The notes under the pieces are model-generated. The model searched no databases and was not told where the DNA came from. It worked only from the letters and a program-made list of their open reading frames with translations. A stretch of DNA of 64,000 nucleotides from Trinickia symbiotica (GTDB lineage Bacteria > Pseudomonadota > Gammaproteobacteria > Burkholderiales > Burkholderiaceae). How positions within the stretch are numbered: position 1 is the first letter of the stretch; every line of letters begins with the position of its first letter. Both the position numbers and the translations under genes were made by a program. The stretch spans positions 372,001 to 436,000 of the forward strand of contig NZ_PTIR01000001.1 in the NCBI RefSeq assembly GCF_002934455.1, written 5' to 3'. This document shows, piece after piece, positions 46,031 to 57,180 of the stretch.

Positions 46031-48118
46031 TCAATCGCCGGCTACGCGACATGCCGCATCCACGACGGCCTGCGTCGTCAAATTGAAATGGGTGAAGAGC
46101 GCGGCGGCCGGCGCCGATTCGCCAAACGTATCGATGCCGACCACAGCGCCGTCGAAACCCACGTATTGCCGCCAATAGGCGCTCACGCCCGCTTCGACGG
46201 CCACGCGCGGCACGCCGCGCGGCAGCACGGCATCGCGCCAGCCCTGCGGCTGACGCTCGAACACCGACGTAGACGGCATGGAAACCACGCGAGCGGAAAT
46301 GCCCTTCTCGGCCAGCGGTTCGATCGCGGCTAGCGCGAGCGAAACTTCCGAACCCGTGGCGATCAGAATGAGGCGTCGCATCGATGCCGGATTCACCGTT
46401 TGCGGAGCCGCACTCGATCCGGGTTCATTCGCTGTGGAAGCGGAAGGCCAATCGCGCAGCACGTATCCGCCACGCGCGATCGCACCGACCTGCTCATCGC
46501 TGCGCGTGACGAAGGGCAGCGTCTGCCGGCTCAGCAGCAGGCACGACGGCCCCTGCCGTTCCACCGCGCCGATCCACGCCTGCGCCGTTTCCACCGTATC
46601 GCAGGGCCGCCAGACGACGAGCCCGGGGATCAACCTGAGGCTAGCCGCATGCTCGACGGCCTGGTGCGTCGGTCCGTCCTCGCCGAGTCCGATCGAGTCG
46701 TGCGTGAAGACGAAAACTGAGCGCGTCTTCATCAACGCCGCCATCCGCAGCGCGTTGCGCGCATAGTCGGAGAACGTCAGAAACGTTCCGCCGAACGGCA
46801 AATAGCCGCCATGCAGCGCGACACCGTTCAATACCGCGCTCATGCCGAACTCACGCACGCCGAAGTGCACGTAGTTGCCGCCCTGCAGTCCGCTCTCGTC
46901 GGCGCGCACGGTCACCGACGCGGGCCAGTCCGTCAGGTTCGAACCCGTGAGATCGGCCGAGCCGCCCAGCAACTCGGGCAACGTTGCCGCGAGTGCCTCG
47001 ATGGCCTGCTGCGAGGCCTTGCGCGTCGCGACCGACTGGCCCGCGCCGTTCGCCGTATGCACGATCATGCGCGCCGCGGCCGCCCAGCTTTCGGGCAACG
47101 AACCGCGCATGCGCCGCTCGAACTCGGCGGCCTCGCGCGGATAGTGCTGTCGGTACGACGCGAAGCGCTGCGCCCACTGCGCTTCGAACTCGGCGCCGCG
47201 CACCGTCGCATCCCATTGCGCGCGCACATCATCCGGCACGACGAACGGCGGATACGGCCAGCCGAGCGCTTCGCGCATCGCCGAGATCTCGGCGGCCCCG
47301 AGCGGCGCACCGTGCACATCGTGCGTGCCCGACTTCGTCGGCGAGCCGCGGCCGATCACCGTCTTGCAGCAGATCAACGTCGGGCGGCCAGCGCCGTGCG
47401 CGGAGTCGATCGCGCGATCGACCGCCTCGACGTCGTGCCCATCCACGTCGCGCACGACGTTCCAGCCATACGACGCGAAGCGCGTGGGCGTATCGTCGGC
47501 AAACCAGCCCTCGACGTGACCGTCGATTGAGATGCCGTTGTCGTCGTAGAGCACGATCAGCTTGTCGAGCTTCAAAGTGCCGGCGAGCGACGCCGCCTCG
47601 TGAGAGATCCCCTCCATCAGGCAGCCGTCGCCGAGGAATACGTACGTGTAATGGTCGACGATCGGGTGACCGGGTCGATTGAACTCGCGCGCGAGCAGCG
47701 CTTCCGCGAGTGCCATGCCGACGGCGTTCGCGAAGCCCTGCCCGAGGGGCCCGGTCGTGGTCTCGACACCGGGCGTGACGCCGACCTCCGGATGCCCCGG
47801 CGTCTTGCTGTGGAGCTGGCGAAAACGCTTGAGCTCGTCCACCGGCAGGTCATAGCCCGTCAGATGAAGCAGCGCGTAGAGCAGCATCGAGCCGTGTCCG
47901 TTCGAGAGGACGAAGCGATCGCGATCGGGCCAGTCCGGATTGCGCGGATTGTGTCGCAGATGGCGGCTCCAAAGCGCAACCGCGATCTCGGCCATGCCGA
48001 GCGGCATGCCCGGATGACCGGAGTTCGCCTGCTGCACGGCATCGACGGCAAGCATGCGCAGCGCATTGGCCATGAGCTCTGGCGCGAGCGCGGGGGACGG
48101 TTCTGCTATGGCATTCAT
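46031..48118 (-). CDS. cbbT: transketolase
   Basis: A 695-residue thiamine-diphosphate enzyme exchanging two-carbon units in the reductive pentose phosphate cycle. Seen: the N-terminal pyrophosphate domain [20 protein letters not shown], the TPP-binding GDGCLMEG..N-type motif ([17 protein letters not shown]) and the pyrimidine domain ([18 protein letters not shown]). Length fits. It lies 36 bases after cbbP. A second, non-Calvin tktA probably exists elsewhere. Confidence 0.95.
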   Translation of the reverse strand: MNAIAEPSPALAPELMANALRMLAVDAVQQANSGHPGMPLGMAEIAVALWSRHLRHNPRNPDWPDRDRFVLSNGHGSMLLYALLHLTGYDLPVDELKRFRQLHSKTPGHPEVGVTPGVETTTGPLGQGFANAVGMALAEALLAREFNRPGHPIVDHYTYVFLGDGCLMEGISHEAASLAGTLKLDKLIVLYDDNGISIDGHVEGWFADDTPTRFASYGWNVVRDVDGHDVEAVDRAIDSAHGAGRPTLICCKTVIGRGSPTKSGTHDVHGAPLGAAEISAMREALGWPYPPFVVPDDVRAQWDATVRGAEFEAQWAQRFASYRQHYPREAAEFERRMRGSLPESWAAAARMIVHTANGAGQSVATRKASQQAIEALAATLPELLGGSADLTGSNLTDWPASVTVRADESGLQGGNYVHFGVREFGMSAVLNGVALHGGYLPFGGTFLTFSDYARNALRMAALMKTRSVFVFTHDSIGLGEDGPTHQAVEHAASLRLIPGLVVWRPCDTVETAQAWIGAVERQGPSCLLLSRQTLPFVTRSDEQVGAIARGGYVLRDWPSASTANEPGSSAAPQTVNPASMRRLILIATGSEVSLALAAIEPLAEKGISARVVSMPSTSVFERQPQGWRDAVLPRGVPRVAVEAGVSAYWRQYVGFDGAVVGIDTFGESAPAAALFTHFNLTTQAVVDAACRVAGD

Positions 48119-48154
48119 TGGGATGCCCCTATGCGTCGGGAGTCACGGCGGGCG

Positions 48155-49027
48155 TCATGCGCGCGCGCGCCGATCCATCAGTTGGAGAATCATCGGCGTG
48201 AAGATCAGCTGCATCGCGAGCCCCATTTTCCCGCCCGGCACGACGATGACGTTCGGCCGCGACATGAACGAGTCGTGCAGCATCGTCAGCAGATACTGGA
48301 AGTCGATCCCCTTCGGCCGCGCGAAGCGAATGACGACGAAGCTCTCGTCGGGCTGAGGAATCTCGCGCGCGGTGAACGGATTCGACGTATCGACGGTCGG
48401 CACCCGCTGGAAGTTGACATGCGTGCGCGAAAACTGCGGGCAGATGTAGTTCACGTAGTCGGGCATGCGGCGCAGGATCGTATCGACGACGGCTTCGTGC
48501 GAGTAGCCGCGCATCGTCTGGTCGCGATGCAGCTTCTGGATCCATTCGAGGTTGATGATCGGCACGACGCCGACGAGCAAGTCCGCATGCCGGCCGACGT
48601 CGATCGAATCGGTGACGGCCGCCCCGTGCAGGCCCTCGTAGAAAAGCAGGTCGGTGCCGGGATCGATGTCGCGCCACGGCGTGAACGTTCCCGCGTCTTG
48701 CCCGTACTGCGCAGCCTCGGCGTCGTCGTGCACGTAATGGCGGTACCGGCCGGAGCCGTTCTCGGCGTACGAGGCGAACAGGCCCTCGAGCTCTTCGAGC
48801 AGATTGGCGTCGGGGCCGAAGTGACTGAAGTTGCGAAACCCGTCGCGCTCGCGCTGCTGCATTGCTTCGCGCATGCCAAGACGGTCGTAGCGGTGAAACG
48901 CATCGCCTTCGACGATCTGCGCATTGATGCGCTCGCGTCGAAAGATATGCGTGAAGCTCTTCATGACGGTCGTCGTGCCGGCGCCGCTCGAGCCGGTGAC
49001 GGCGATGATCGGATGCTTGACGGACAT
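48155..49027 (-). CDS. cbbP: phosphoribulokinase
   Basis: A 290-residue P-loop kinase making ribulose 1,5-bisphosphate, the RuBisCO substrate, from ribulose 5-phosphate and ATP. The P-loop GSSGAGTTT is at residues 12-20, followed by VEGDAFHRYDR, the DLLFYEGLHGAAV segment and the C-terminal YLLTMLHDSFMSRPN. The length and sequence match bacterial octameric, NADH-activated enzymes rather than the plant form. The start at 49027 is preferred over 49042 by fit with the family. Follows cbbF by 51 bases. Confidence 0.95.
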   Translation of the reverse strand: MSVKHPIIAVTGSSGAGTTTVMKSFTHIFRRERINAQIVEGDAFHRYDRLGMREAMQQRERDGFRNFSHFGPDANLLEELEGLFASYAENGSGRYRHYVHDDAEAAQYGQDAGTFTPWRDIDPGTDLLFYEGLHGAAVTDSIDVGRHADLLVGVVPIINLEWIQKLHRDQTMRGYSHEAVVDTILRRMPDYVNYICPQFSRTHVNFQRVPTVDTSNPFTAREIPQPDESFVVIRFARPKGIDFQYLLTMLHDSFMSRPNVIVVPGGKMGLAMQLIFTPMILQLMDRRARA

Positions 49028-49078
49028 GCCTCGTGTCTCCAATGGTTGCTTGATATTCGGTGCGGCCTCGAGTCGCCT

Positions 49079-50164
49079 TCAAACGGGCGCCTCCGGCAGA
49101 AACAACGAGCGAGGCTGAAAGAGCGGCGAGGTGAACGGCTTGTCCTCGCCGCGGTCGAAGTCGCGGTGGTAGCGCGCGATCCGCTCGACTTCTTTGCGCG
49201 AGCCGAGGATCACGGGCACGCGCTCGTGCAGCGCATTCGGCGTCACGTCGAGAATCCGCTCGCGCCCCGTGCTCGACGCGCCACCCGCCTGCTCGACGAG
49301 AAAGCTCATCGGATTCGCTTCGTAGAGCAGCCTCAGCCGCCCCGGCATCGAAGGCGTCTTGAAGTCGCGCGGATACATGAAGACGCCGCCGCGCATCAGG
49401 ATGCGGTGAACTTCCGCAACCATCGACGCGATCCAGCGCATGTTGAAGTCGCGTCCGCGACAACCGGTGCGGCCGTCCTTGCACTCCTGAACGTACCGGC
49501 GCACGGGTGCCTCCCAGAACCGCTCGTTCGATGCGTTGATCGCGAACTCGCTCGTCTCCTCGGGAATACGGATATCGGAATGCGTGAGGACGAAGTTGCC
49601 GACGTCGCGCTCGAGCGTGAAGCCGTGCGTCCCGTTGCCGACCGAAAGGACGAGCATCGTAGACGGACCATAGATGGCATAGCCCGCGGCCACCTGCTCG
49701 TGACCCGGCCGCAGGAAACCCGCCTCGCCCGCTTCGCCGTCCTTGCAACGCAGGACCGAAAATATCGAGCCGACGACGCCGTTGATGTCGATGTTCGACG
49801 AGCCGTCGAGCGGATCGAACGCGAGCAGATAGTCGCCGCGCGGGTAGGCGGATGGGATCGCATAGACACTCTCCATCTCTTCGGAGACCATCGCCGCGAG
49901 CAATCCATCCCATTCGCAGTGCTGGACGAAAATCTCGTTCGTTGCGACATCGAGCTTCTTCTGCTCCTCGCCATGCGTATTGACCGTCTGCGCGGAGCCG
50001 TAGTTGCCGCCGAGCGCGCCGCGCGTCAATGCCGAGGAGATCGTCTTGATCGCGGCGGCCACGTCGATGAGAAGTGCCGACAAACCGGTGGCGGCGACGG
50101 GCGACGGCTGCCTGTCGAGTGTGTCGATGAGGAACTTCGAAAGGGTCGTACGTCCGTCTTGCAT
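49079..50164 (-). CDS. cbbF: fructose-1,6-bisphosphatase, class I
   Basis: A 361-residue Mg-dependent phosphatase releasing fructose 6-phosphate (and sedoheptulose 7-phosphate) in the Calvin cycle. The metal site is in [24 protein letters not shown], with MVSEEME upstream and the substrate loop [13 protein letters not shown]-type [23 protein letters not shown]. Length matches class I Fbp. It starts 10 bases after cbbX. Cytoplasmic. Confidence 0.95.
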   Translation of the reverse strand: MQDGRTTLSKFLIDTLDRQPSPVAATGLSALLIDVAAAIKTISSALTRGALGGNYGSAQTVNTHGEEQKKLDVATNEIFVQHCEWDGLLAAMVSEEMESVYAIPSAYPRGDYLLAFDPLDGSSNIDINGVVGSIFSVLRCKDGEAGEAGFLRPGHEQVAAGYAIYGPSTMLVLSVGNGTHGFTLERDVGNFVLTHSDIRIPEETSEFAINASNERFWEAPVRRYVQECKDGRTGCRGRDFNMRWIASMVAEVHRILMRGGVFMYPRDFKTPSMPGRLRLLYEANPMSFLVEQAGGASSTGRERILDVTPNALHERVPVILGSRKEVERIARYHRDFDRGEDKPFTSPLFQPRSLFLPEAPV

Positions 50165-50174
50165 GGCGCTTCTC

Positions 50175-51146
50175 CTAGGCAGGTTGTCTTATCTGACCGG
50201 GCGGTGCGGCGGCCTCGCCTTTGCGAGCCGCCTGCGCAATCGTCCGCGGTTCGGCGGGCGCGCTTTCGCCGCCAAACACGCGCGATGCGCGGATGTCTTC
50301 GGCCGTGATCCGCATCAGCGTGTGCGTATCGGTCGGCCGGCCATTCGAAAGCGCCGCAGCGAACAGGCGCCGCGCTTGCCGCAGCCTCGCGCGATCGAGC
50401 GCATTGCGCACCGAGCGAGCGTTCGCGAAGTTCGGCTGCCGCGTGCGGCGCGCGATGTATTCGGCGAACGCGTTGCGCGACTCAGCATCGAACTCGTAAT
50501 GCATCGAGGCGAGCATGCGCTCGGCGATCTCGAGCAGTTCGGACTCTTCATAATCGGGAAACTCGATGTGATGCGCGATTCGAGACCGAAAGCCGGGATT
50601 GCTCTGAAAGAAGGTTTCCATCCTTGACGCATAACCCGCGAGAATCACCACGAGGTCGTCGCGCTGGTTCTCCATCGTCTGCAGCAGGATCTCGATCGCC
50701 TCCTGGCCGTAGTCGCGCTCGTTCTCGGGGCGGTAGAGGTAGTAGGCCTCGTCGATGAACAGCACGCCGCCCATCGCGCGCTTGAGCACTTCGCGCGTCT
50801 TCGGCGCGGTGTGGCCGATGTACTGGCCGACGAGATCGTCGCGCGTGACGGAGACGAGGTGGTTGCGGCGGATGTAGCCGAGGCGGTGCAGCACCTCGGC
50901 CATGCGCAGCGCGACCGTCGTCTTGCCTGTGCCGGGATTGCCCGAAAAACACATGTGCAGCGTCGGCGGTCCGCTCGCCAGATCGAGCTGCGAGCGGGCA
51001 CGCTCGACGATGAGGAGCGCCGCGATCTCGCGAATCCTCGTCTTGACGGGCGCTAGACCGACGAGATCGCGATCGAGCTCGTCGAGCACCTCGGCGATTC
51101 CCGAATCGCGATAGAGCCGGGCCAGATCGACGCTTTCTTCGGACAT
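50175..51146 (-). CDS. cbbX: CbbX, red-type RuBisCO activase
   Basis: A 323-residue AAA+ ATPase that removes inhibitory sugar phosphates from form IC RuBisCO by pulling on the large subunit C-terminus. Walker A is GNPGTGKTT and Walker [12 protein letters not shown], with a RuBP-sensing conserved region and the sensor [37 protein letters not shown] 51146 follows GAGGGAG; the frame could begin at 51173 but without a site. It sits 10 bases after cbbS and 10 before cbbF, the standard place. Confidence 0.95.
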   Translation of the reverse strand: MSEESVDLARLYRDSGIAEVLDELDRDLVGLAPVKTRIREIAALLIVERARSQLDLASGPPTLHMCFSGNPGTGKTTVALRMAEVLHRLGYIRRNHLVSVTRDDLVGQYIGHTAPKTREVLKRAMGGVLFIDEAYYLYRPENERDYGQEAIEILLQTMENQRDDLVVILAGYASRMETFFQSNPGFRSRIAHHIEFPDYEESELLEIAERMLASMHYEFDAESRNAFAEYIARRTRQPNFANARSVRNALDRARLRQARRLFAAALSNGRPTDTHTLMRITAEDIRASRVFGGESAPAEPRTIAQAARKGEAAAPPGQIRQPA

Positions 51147-51156
51147 GATGGCTCCC

Positions 51157-51585
51157 TCAACGCTTGACGCCATAGCGCTCGCCGGCGGGCCGCTCGCTGG
51201 CGTAGCTCGTCATGCTGTAGCGCTGCACGCGGCCCTCGCCGTCCGTGCGCGTCAGCCGGAAGCCGGGCTCCTCGACGGGACGGTTGACGATGAACGAGAG
51301 CCGCATCGTCTCGAAGCCGCGCACAGAATCGAACGCGTTCACCTTGATGTAATGGTTCGGATAGGCGGCGCGGCAGGCGCGCACTTCCTGCAGCACGCCG
51401 GCCGCGTCGCGCAAGTCGAACATCGGCAGACCCCACATCTCCCAGTACGTGTTGCGCGGGTGCGGATCGTCGGTGAATTCGACCGAGCATGCCCAGCCCT
51501 GACTCAGGGCATAGTCGATCTGCAGGCGGATTTCCTCGTCGGTGAGATCGGGCAGAAAGGAAAACGTCCCTTGCGTAATGCGCAT
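51157..51585 (-). CDS. cbbS: RuBisCO small subunit, form IC
   Basis: A 142-residue small subunit of red-type RuBisCO. The N-terminus [19 protein letters not shown] and the [12 protein letters not shown] motif are typical, and the C-terminal extension (after [13 protein letters not shown], to [14 protein letters not shown]) is the form IC hallmark that closes the central solvent channel. Start at 51585 follows GGGGAG. It lies 75 bases after cbbL. Confidence 0.97.
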   Translation of the reverse strand: MRITQGTFSFLPDLTDEEIRLQIDYALSQGWACSVEFTDDPHPRNTYWEMWGLPMFDLRDAAGVLQEVRACRAAYPNHYIKVNAFDSVRGFETMRLSFIVNRPVEEPGFRLTRTDGEGRVQRYSMTSYASERPAGERYGVKR

Positions 51586-51660
51586 GACAAAGCTCCCCAA
51601 AAGCTGGCGATTGCACCTTCGATCGGTGCGGTAAGCGACGACGCGTCGCAACGGACAACT

Positions 51661-53767
<2,107 letters not shown>

Positions 53768-53842
53768 ATGCAATGGACGACACCTAGCTATTCCGACATG
53801 CGTTTCGGCTTCGAAATCACGATGTACATCGCGACTCGCTAA
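53768..53842 (+). CDS. pqqA: PqqA, pyrroloquinoline quinone precursor peptide
   Basis: A 24-codon gene too short for most gene finders. The peptide begins MQWTTPSYSDMRFGF and ends EITMYIATR; it has the E-x3-Y pair (Glu16 and Tyr20) whose side chains PqqE crosslinks to form the PQQ skeleton. This matches Burkholderia-type PqqA. GGAGGG at 53755-53760 lies seven bases before the ATG, and a hairpin follows the stop. No pqqB, C, D or E is next to it, so it is an orphan or extra copy, divergent from cbbL and close to two PQQ-dependent dehydrogenase loci. Confidence 0.93.
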   Translation: MQWTTPSYSDMRFGFEITMYIATR

Positions 53843-53852
53843 GCCGTTTCGG

Positions 53853-53871
53853 GAGCCGCGGCTCGCGGCTC
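53853..53871 (+). terminator. hairpin after pqqA
   Basis: GAGCCGCG (53853-53860) and CGCGGCTC (53864-53871) pair perfectly around a 3-base loop, ten bases after the pqqA stop. A T-run is lacking (TCGTCCCCTCG follows), so it may be a weak terminator or a 3' stabiliser giving a discrete short pqqA transcript. Confidence 0.5.
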
Positions 53872-53950
53872 TCGTCCCCTCGCGATACCGGCCGGCCGAT
53901 CGTCACTGCGACGAGCCGGTGCTCAAGGCTACCGAGTAACCGTTCCCGAC

Positions 53951-54538
53951 ATGATCTTCGAGACGATCGTTACGACATCGGCGCATGACGGCCGGCCTCA
54001 TATCGCACCGATGGGCGTGCGTTACGAGGACGATTTCGCGATCCTTTCCCCGTTTCGGCCGTCAGTGACGCTCGACAATATCGCGGCGACGCGGGCGGCC
54101 GTCCTCAATTTCACCACCGACGTGCGAGTCTTCGCGGGCTGCGTCACGCGCTCGGCGACCGATTGGCCCACCGTGGCGGCGAGCCGCGTCGCAAGCGTGC
54201 GGCTTACCGAATCGCTTGCGCACACCGAGCTCGAGCTCGAGCGCCTCGACGACGACGAGACGCGTCCAGTGCTGCGAATGCGCTGCGTGCACACTGAACA
54301 GCATGAGCCGTTTCGCGGATTCAACCGCGCACAGGCAGCCGTCGTCGAAGGCGCCGTGCTCGTGAGCCGGCTCTTCATGCTGCCGGCCGAGAAAGTCGAT
54401 CGAGAGATCGCCTATTTGCAGATTGCCATCGACAAAACGGCGGGCGAGCGCGAGCGCACGGCCTGGGAGTGGCTGCTCGCGGCCATCGCACGCCACCGTC
54501 AGAGCGCCTCGGCGGCCGCCGAGCACGCTTCGCACTGA
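53951..54538 (+). CDS. DUF447-family protein of the C1 cluster
   Basis: A 195-residue protein of the DUF447 family, known from methanogens and from methylotrophic bacteria with H4MPT. It starts MIFETIVTTSAHDGRPHIAPMGVRYE, like flavin-binding split-barrel proteins, and has a helical C-terminal half (KVDREIAYLQIAIDKTAGERERTAWEWLLAAIARH). FMN binding is likely but not shown. It lies 31 bases before mfnB in the same direction, so it may act in H4MPT or methanofuran synthesis. Function is unassigned. Confidence 0.8.
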   Translation: MIFETIVTTSAHDGRPHIAPMGVRYEDDFAILSPFRPSVTLDNIAATRAAVLNFTTDVRVFAGCVTRSATDWPTVAASRVASVRLTESLAHTELELERLDDDETRPVLRMRCVHTEQHEPFRGFNRAQAAVVEGAVLVSRLFMLPAEKVDREIAYLQIAIDKTAGERERTAWEWLLAAIARHRQSASAAAEHASH

Positions 54539-54569
54539 AACTGAAATCGCCGGACTTCGGGAGATTGAT

Positions 54570-55307
54570 ATGACCGCATTGCTTGCGAGCGTTCGCTCGG
54601 AAGAAGAAGCGTTTGCCGCCGCCGCTGCCGGGGCCGAGCTGATCGACCTGAAGGAACCGCATGACGGCGCGCTCGGCGGGCTGCCGATCGAGCGGATCGG
54701 CCGGATCGCGACGACGCTGCGGGCGCAATATCCCGTGAAACCGCTCAGCGCGACGATCGGCGATGTCGAAACGGAGGCGTTCGATGAGATCGCCGCGCGG
54801 GTTCTCGACGTCAGCAACGCCGGCGTCGATTACGTGAAAGTCGGCGTAAAGCCCGGGCAGGCCGCACGCCGCTGCCTCGATGAGCTCGCGAGCCTACCGG
54901 CCGCCGTCGTGCCGGTGCTGCTCTGCGATGGGGGCATCGACGGCGAGCTCGTCGACCACGCGGCGTCGCTCGGTTTCGTCGGCATCATGTTCGATACGGC
55001 GGGCAAGGACGGGCGGACGCTCTTCGACCATGTCGATGAAGCCACCCTCGGGCGCTGGCTCGACGTCGCGCGCAAACGCGGCGCGATGAGCGGAATCGCG
55101 GGCTCGCTCGGCTGGGCGCAGCTCGATCGAATTCTGGCGCTCGCGCCCGACGTGGCGGGTTTTCGGGGAGCGCTTTGCGTCGACGGGCGCCGCTCGGCGA
55201 TCGACCCGGGCCGCGTCGCGAAATGGGCCGAAGCGCTGCACCGGCCGGCGGGTACGGTCGGCGAGGCGGCGTCGCAGGACGACGCTCGGCTTTCGCCGCG
55301 CCCTTAG
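54570..55307 (+). CDS. mfnB: (5-formylfuran-3-yl)methyl phosphate synthase, MfnB
   Basis: A 245-residue TIM-barrel enzyme (former DUF556) making the furan phosphate of methanofuran from two molecules of glyceraldehyde 3-phosphate. Typical stretches: LLASVRSEEEAFAAAAAGAELIDLKEPHDGALGGLP, DYVKVGVKPG with active-site Lys, VPVLLCDGGID and GIMFDTAGKDGRTLFDH. Start at 54570 has GGGAGA nine bases upstream. Its stop overlaps the stop of the oppositely transcribed mfnE homologue. It marks methanofuran synthesis in this bacterium. Confidence 0.92.
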   Translation: MTALLASVRSEEEAFAAAAAGAELIDLKEPHDGALGGLPIERIGRIATTLRAQYPVKPLSATIGDVETEAFDEIAARVLDVSNAGVDYVKVGVKPGQAARRCLDELASLPAAVVPVLLCDGGIDGELVDHAASLGFVGIMFDTAGKDGRTLFDHVDEATLGRWLDVARKRGAMSGIAGSLGWAQLDRILALAPDVAGFRGALCVDGRRSAIDPGRVAKWAEALHRPAGTVGEAASQDDARLSPRP

Positions 55308-55924
55308 ACCATCCCCCCCGCCCGATCGGCTGCCCACGCGGCCGTCGGGTTCAGCAGCCGGTCGCGCATCAGTTCGATGTCGTCCTTGTTGATGAGCTCG
55401 ACGAGGTAGTTCGCGTCCCTCACGTAATCGACGAACCGCCGATCGACGACCCCGTTCGCCGCGAATGATTCGAGCGGCTCGTCCGGGTCGATCGGGCACG
55501 ACTTCACGACCATCAACCGCTCGGCGTTCAGCATCGTCGAGAGCCATGCGGCGAGGCTGTCCGACGTCGTGTCCCAATTGCTCATCGCGTCAGGCGTGTC
55601 ACGCATCAAAGGCGTCGGCACCCACACGGCCACGCGGCCGTCGCGCAGCGCGCGGCGAATCTTCGCCTCGCTCGACGCAAGCACGAGCTCGGGTCGCAAT
55701 CCCTGCATCAGCAACGCATATTGCGTCATCGCCAACAAGCACATGTTGTGAGCCGCAAGATCGTTGAAGCGCCACTCGGCCTGGTATTGACGAACCTTGT
55801 CCGCGAAGTCGCCGCCGCCCGGCACGATCACCACGCGACCGCCGCCCACCTCGGCGAGCTCGGTCAACCACATTCGCAGCGTCGGGTCGTGACTCAGACT
55901 GCCCCCGATCTTGACCACCCACAT
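55304..55924 (-). CDS. mfnE: amino acid kinase-family protein, MfnE-like
   Basis: A 206-residue amino acid kinase-fold protein. The opening VVKIGGSLSHDP and VIVPGGGDFADKVR are the nucleotide and substrate loops of the family; AERLMVVKSCPIDPDEPL and the C-terminal VDYVRDANYLVELINKDDIELMRDRL are typical of the methanofuran member, MfnE, which converts the aminomethylfuran phosphate to its pyrophosphate. It is transcribed opposite to mfnB, with overlapping stops. The longer frame to 56155 begins with a low-complexity Arg/Gly-rich run and is rejected; ATG 55924 has AGGAT upstream. Confidence 0.82.
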   Translation of the reverse strand: MWVVKIGGSLSHDPTLRMWLTELAEVGGGRVVIVPGGGDFADKVRQYQAEWRFNDLAAHNMCLLAMTQYALLMQGLRPELVLASSEAKIRRALRDGRVAVWVPTPLMRDTPDAMSNWDTTSDSLAAWLSTMLNAERLMVVKSCPIDPDEPLESFAANGVVDRRFVDYVRDANYLVELINKDDIELMRDRLLNPTAAWAADRAGGMV

Positions 55925-56061
55925 GACCTGGATCCTCTCGTCGATTGACTGCCTGTTCCTTGGGCCGCCAACATCCACCGCAAGTCGCGGCGAACTTCGC
56001 GGTCTCTCTTCCCGCCATCGTTCATCCCCGCCGCGCCTGCACGCAGCGGCGCTCAGCCTGC

Positions 56062-57180
56062 CTACCCCGCCGCTCGCAAGTCGCGATCCGCCTTCTGCTC
56101 GCGAGCCGCCCGCTCCCGCCTGGCGAGCAACGCGACGGCGACGCTCGGCGCGCAAGTCGCCGTCCAGTCGGCGAGCCGCGCCGATGCGCCTGCCAGCGTC
56201 GCGAAGTCGATATAGCCGCGCCCCTCCTCACGCGCCAGCGCACGCGCGAGAAAGCGCCCGCAACCGGCGCCGACGATGGGCGCATGCGACAGCGCCTGAT
56301 GCGCCGCCTCGACACGCGCCAGATTCAGCGCGGTTTCGTGCAGTTGCAACGTACGCCATTGCATCGCGAACGCGTGCCAATCGTCATCGCTCGCGTCGCC
56401 CGCATCGCGGCCGATCATCCGGGCGAGCCGCACTCGGCTGCCGGCCTCCGTCTTCGGGCCGTGATCCGCGCTCGGCTGCACATCGCAATCCGGGTTGAGC
56501 TCGCCCGTCAGCCGGTAGACGTCCGCCGTCGTCGCAAACCACTCGTTCATCACATTCACTTGGGCGCCGCCGAACGCGACGCGCTGCGCCAGCGCGCAAA
56601 GCGGCGTACGAACCGCGCCCAGATAGACGAGCTCGCCGGTGGAGAGCCGGCCGGCATCGTCGGCCGCCCGCGCCGCGACGCGGCCTCCCGCGATCGGCAC
56701 GATGTCCGTCGTCGTGCTGCCGATGTCGATGAGAATCGCGCTCGTCAGCGACGTTGCCACGAGGCTGGCCGTGGCGAGCCAGTTCGCCGAAGCCACGCTG
56801 CGCCAGCCGGCTGCGCATTCTTCCGACGTGAGCCAGCCGAGCGCGCCCGCGTAAATGCGCAGATGCGGCCCGAGGCGCTCGGCCAACGTGGCGGCCAGTA
56901 CCCGAACTCCGTCTTCGCGGCTCGCAAAGAGGTCGACCATCTCGCCCGTCATCGTCACCGCATGCTCGGCATCGTCGCCGCGTGCGGACGGCCAGCGCGC
57001 GAATACAAGATCGATCGTGCGGTTCAGATGATCGAGGCCTTGCCAGAGCGGGCAGGCCCATTGCCCGACGTCGAGCACCCTGCCGTCCGCGCCCGCCTGC
57101 GACACTTTCAGATGCGCGCCGCCCACGTCCCAGCCGAACGTGAACGGGCCCTTGGCGAGCAGCGGATCGGCCGAGATCAC
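56062..57180 (-). CDS. mfnF: hydantoinase/oxoprolinase-like ASKHA protein, MfnF-like
   Basis: A 372-residue actin/hexokinase-fold protein, known as the H4MPT-linked C1-transfer pathway protein and related to archaeal MfnF, which joins the furan pyrophosphate to the tyramine-glutamate (in bacteria tyrosine-glutamate) part of methanofuran. Phosphate-binding stretches are FGWDVGGAHLKV and ILIDIGSTTTDIVPIAGG; the C-terminal PIVGAGCGRFLARALA is typical. The start is GTG at 57180, whose GTGA overlaps the stop of the upstream gene. It follows the ATP-grasp gene and precedes the mfnE homologue by 137 bases. Confidence 0.85.
   Translation of the reverse strand: MISADPLLAKGPFTFGWDVGGAHLKVSQAGADGRVLDVGQWACPLWQGLDHLNRTIDLVFARWPSARGDDAEHAVTMTGEMVDLFASREDGVRVLAATLAERLGPHLRIYAGALGWLTSEECAAGWRSVASANWLATASLVATSLTSAILIDIGSTTTDIVPIAGGRVAARAADDAGRLSTGELVYLGAVRTPLCALAQRVAFGGAQVNVMNEWFATTADVYRLTGELNPDCDVQPSADHGPKTEAGSRVRLARMIGRDAGDASDDDWHAFAMQWRTLQLHETALNLARVEAAHQALSHAPIVGAGCGRFLARALAREEGRGYIDFATLAGASARLADWTATCAPSVAVALLARRERAAREQKADRDLRAAG

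Noticed and set aside
47600-50308. A 900-codon plus-strand open frame across cbbT, cbbP and cbbF
   Set aside because: It is opposite three textbook Calvin-cycle genes and has low-complexity Arg/His/Asp composition with no domain.
55925-56155. N-terminal extension of the MfnE-like kinase
   Set aside because: The added 77 residues are Arg/Gly/Ala-rich with no family match, while ATG 55924 gives the normal family start and an AGGAT site.
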